Below, in pieces: positions 62,051 through 64,000 of a stretch of DNA of 64,000 nucleotides. The translations under genes and the position numbers were made by a program. The notes under the pieces are model-generated. The model was not told the origin of the DNA, ran no database searches, and saw only the letters and a list, made by a program, of their open reading frames with translations. The stretch covers positions 1 through 64,000 of the forward strand of contig JACQZZ010000056.1 in NCBI GenBank assembly GCA_016213625.1, in the 5' to 3' direction. Position 1 is the stretch's first letter, and every line of letters starts with the position of its first letter. Source of the stretch: Actinomycetota bacterium (GTDB lineage: Bacteria > Actinomycetota > Acidimicrobiia > Acidimicrobiales > Ilumatobacteraceae).

Positions 62051-63649
62051 TCAGGTCTCGGCGGGTTCGCCCGGAAGGGTGAACAGGGGGCGCCACGAGG
62101 AGTCCGGGCCCACCGGGAACAGCGTCGACGGGGCGTCGCTCTGGTTGGGCCAGCGCGCCTCGTACGGCAGACCGTCGAAGAGCACCTTGTCGCCCTTGTC
62201 GTAGAGCGTCTCGGGACTCCAATCGGGATACGTGCCGGCGGCCACGGTGGTGGGGGTGAACGGTTCGTCGTCTGGGCTGACGGGGCCGACCAGCGACCAC
62301 GCCGACTCCCACGTGTTCGCGGTGACCCGAGCCGGATCGTCGCCCTGGGTGTACCACTTGGCCTCGTAGACCATGCCGTTGCGCACCACCTTGTAGGTGC
62401 CCGGGTACTGCGCGTCGGGTCGCCAGATCGGGTACGGGCTCGTCGCCGGATCGTCGATCACCTTCGGCGGATCGGTGACGGTGACCGCGCCGCCCGGCGG
62501 CAGCGACGGCGAGCGGCCGGGGAGACCGGTGAAGACATTGGCGAAGTCCAACGCCAGCTGCTCCTGGCTGCTGCACGTGTTGGAGATCACCGTGACGTCG
62601 GCGAACGACGCGGGGCACGGCGCATCGCGATTCAGCGACCACATCGACACGCGACCCAGTCCCTTGGCGACGGCGAACTCGGCCAGGCCACGCGCGTCGT
62701 CGAGGGTGAACACCTCACCGACGACATCGTTCTGGCCGATCATCGGGGTCGCACCCAGCAGGGTCCATGCCTCGGGTTCGGTGAGGGTCACCTGGCGAGC
62801 CGCGTAGATGCGGATCATCTGCTGCACGGAGGCCTCGAGGGCGCTCTTGGTGGCAGCGAGCATGTCGCCGGTCGGATGGTCGGCATCGCCGAAGTCCATC
62901 GTCATCAGGTTCACTCCGGCGAGCTCGACGCCGCCGTCGAGGGTGGCGCCGACCAGATCGAGCACTTCGGCGGTCATCCCGGAAGGGGCCACCGGCACCG
63001 TGAGCCACACGGTGAGCGGTGCGTCCTTGGCCGCACGCTCCTCCTGCACGGCCGCGATGGCCGCCGCACGCCGTTCGATCGAGGGGCCATCGGCGACCGC
63101 CGCGCCTTCGATGTCGAGGTCGATCGAGTCCACCGCGTACCGCTCGACCACCGAACGATAGGCAGCCGTGAGCAACCCGTCGTCCTCACACACAGTGGCG
63201 AGCTCCTGGTTGGCCTGACCACCGAACGACACGACGACATCACCGCCGGCATCCCTGAGTTGGCGGATGCGCCGGTCGAGTTCGAGGTCCTGTGCGGCGC
63301 TGTCGAGCGAGTAGGCACCGCCCCACGTCGGTGCGCAGGGCTCGTCCGGGTCGGCCACCACGAACGCGAGCGCCACGTCGCGCGCGGGGTTCGACTGCGG
63401 GTCCTGGAACTGGTACGTGGGCGTCAGTGTGACGTCGACGTAGGGGATGCTCCACGCCTCACCGGCTGCTGCCGGAGCAGGTTGCGCGAGGCGGATGGCC
63501 ACGTACACGCCGCCGGCCACGAGCGCCACGATGAGCAGCAGGATGGCGAGACGCGCCTTCGACAGGCGCACGCGGGGCGCGTCGAGGTCGTCGCGCTCGT
63601 CGAGGTCGTCGGGGGCGGTGTCGGGAGAGGGGAGTTCAGTGGTGCTCAT
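62051..63649 (-). CDS. Membrane-anchored GH18 chitinase-like glycosidase with CBM5/12-type modules
   Basis: A 532-aa protein. An acidic cytoplasmic tail (residues 1-30) leads to a signal-anchor helix (LSKARLAILLLIVALVAGGVYVAIRLA). The GH18 barrel (about 65-370) contains the DxxDxDxE-type signature in YAVDSIDLDIEGA with acid/base Glu181, plus LAFVVAD and VVSFGGQAN strands. Two chitin-binding type-3 (CBM5/12) segments follow (PIWRPDAQYPGTYKVVRNGMVYEAKW and PDWSPETLYDKGDKVLFDGLPYEARW). It probably hydrolyses chitin or peptidoglycan-like polymer near the cell surface. ATG 63649; the stop is 1 bp from the convergent gene. Confidence 0.88.
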   Translation of the reverse strand: MSTTELPSPDTAPDDLDERDDLDAPRVRLSKARLAILLLIVALVAGGVYVAIRLAQPAPAAAGEAWSIPYVDVTLTPTYQFQDPQSNPARDVALAFVVADPDEPCAPTWGGAYSLDSAAQDLELDRRIRQLRDAGGDVVVSFGGQANQELATVCEDDGLLTAAYRSVVERYAVDSIDLDIEGAAVADGPSIERRAAAIAAVQEERAAKDAPLTVWLTVPVAPSGMTAEVLDLVGATLDGGVELAGVNLMTMDFGDADHPTGDMLAATKSALEASVQQMIRIYAARQVTLTEPEAWTLLGATPMIGQNDVVGEVFTLDDARGLAEFAVAKGLGRVSMWSLNRDAPCPASFADVTVISNTCSSQEQLALDFANVFTGLPGRSPSLPPGGAVTVTDPPKVIDDPATSPYPIWRPDAQYPGTYKVVRNGMVYEAKWYTQGDDPARVTANTWESAWSLVGPVSPDDEPFTPTTVAAGTYPDWSPETLYDKGDKVLFDGLPYEARWPNQSDAPSTLFPVGPDSSWRPLFTLPGEPAET

Positions 63650-63824
63650 GTGTCCTGGCCCAGTGTCTTGCACGGAAGATCGCTCCGTTCTTCATCGGCC
63701 GCGATTCGTCCGACGTGAGGCGTTCTTGAGAATTCCCTCACGGAAGGCATCCGTTGTGCCGATGGATTCGGGACGATCACCGCGCCGGAACGCGCGGACA
63801 GAGCACGTTCTGACAGGACACCCG

Positions 63825-64000
63825 ATGAAGCGGACGACCGAATCCACACCACGCCGACCCCGGCGCCAATGGGGCAGCGACCGACGCGAGGAGCCGATGC
63901 CCGTCGTGGCACCGCCGGTGTCGGACCGCCGCATCATGGTGGGCCGCATGGCCATCGTGTTGACGGTGTCGGCCTGGTTCACCTACCTGTTCCTCACCAT
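63825..64000 (+). CDS. Start of a membrane-protein gene (3' truncated by window edge)
   Basis: The open frame from ATG 63825 to the window end reads MKRTTESTPRRPRRQWG..., a basic Arg/Pro-rich tail, then RMAIVLTVSAWFTYLFLT, the start of a membrane helix. Divergence from a GH18 gene recalls polysaccharide loci in which GH18, glycosyltransferase and deacetylase genes cluster, so a GT2 family enzyme is a possibility only. The 175-bp divergent gap 63650-63824 shows no clear Shine-Dalgarno, dyad or -10 that I would rely on. Confidence 0.5.
   Translation, partial: MKRTTESTPRRPRRQWGSDRREEPMPVVAPPVSDRRIMVGRMAIVLTVSAWFTYLFLT

Overview
The window is GC-rich, gene-dense DNA with G or C in most third codon positions, no rRNA, tRNA, CRISPR array or intact mobile element, and very short gaps. 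The gene content points to an actinobacterium: F420/PPOX-type flavoproteins, a mycothiol-type TIGR03086 protein, DUF3052 and DUF4916 proteins, an MMPL exporter, a CtpE-like P-type ATPase, an Nei2-like glycosylase, and a separate cobalamin-binding mutase subunit. Three large secreted proteins ending in a triplicated RL-DTR...GYF module suggest class Acidimicrobiia (Ilumatobacter relatives). That placement is an inference from protein style, not from a marker gene. Many genes carry a TAnnnT hexamer 5-8 nt before the start codon and no Shine-Dalgarno, so leaderless initiation looks common. Many neighbours overlap by ATGA, GTGA or TGATG.

Region by region: 1-3.3 kb holds divergent oxyR and katG (peroxide defence). 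3.3-12 kb is an aromatic-ring catabolic region in two transcription units, each divergent from its own TetR repressor with visible operators. Unit one is VOC protein, SDR and FAD hydroxylase. Unit two is HsaA-type flavin monooxygenase, FAH-family hydrolase and LigB/MhpB-type extradiol dioxygenase. A TspO protein and an unknown protein lie between them. 12-16 kb holds small metabolic and membrane genes (methyltransferase, M14 peptidase, YczE-like protein, NifU domain, GNAT). 15.8-19.8 kb is an MMPL exporter with an overlapping histidine kinase and response regulator. 19.9-28.7 kb holds a D-aminoacylase-type amidohydrolase, a subtilase with C-terminal repeats, coaE coupled to a degenerate tyrosine recombinase, Hsp20, a Vps62-like membrane fusion and a PPOX protein. 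28.8-31.6 kb is a P-type ATPase translationally coupled to a glutathione peroxidase whose catalytic codon is an in-frame UGA followed by a bacterial SECIS-like hairpin: a probable selenoprotein. 32-37.5 kb holds a fibronectin/Ig-like surface protein, an SDR, a PPOX protein and an M23 peptidase. 37.6-39.6 kb has an ArsR/SRPBCC pair and a 1-Cys peroxiredoxin, followed by a 42-bp nested palindrome. 39.7-48.2 kb is a seven-gene minus-strand block: histidine kinase, response regulator, ABC ATPase, two giant FtsX-type permeases, PPOX protein, DUF3052. 48.3-58.9 kb holds a cyclase/AAA/TPR regulator, Nei2-like glycosylase, a second repeat-bearing subtilase, a NUDIX-like DUF4916 protein, a WYL regulator and two DinB-superfamily proteins. 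59-61.5 kb is mutase B12 subunit-sucC-sucD (methylmalonyl-CoA to succinate). The end holds a membrane protein, a GH18 protein and the start of a divergent membrane-protein gene.

The strongest unusual signals are the selenocysteine glutathione peroxidase, the nine copies of an unnamed surface module in three secreted proteins, the nested 42-bp palindrome, and the symmetric operator/promoter regions of the two TetR genes. Oxidative-stress defence recurs (OxyR, KatG, Sec-GPx, peroxiredoxin, Nei2), though at separate loci.
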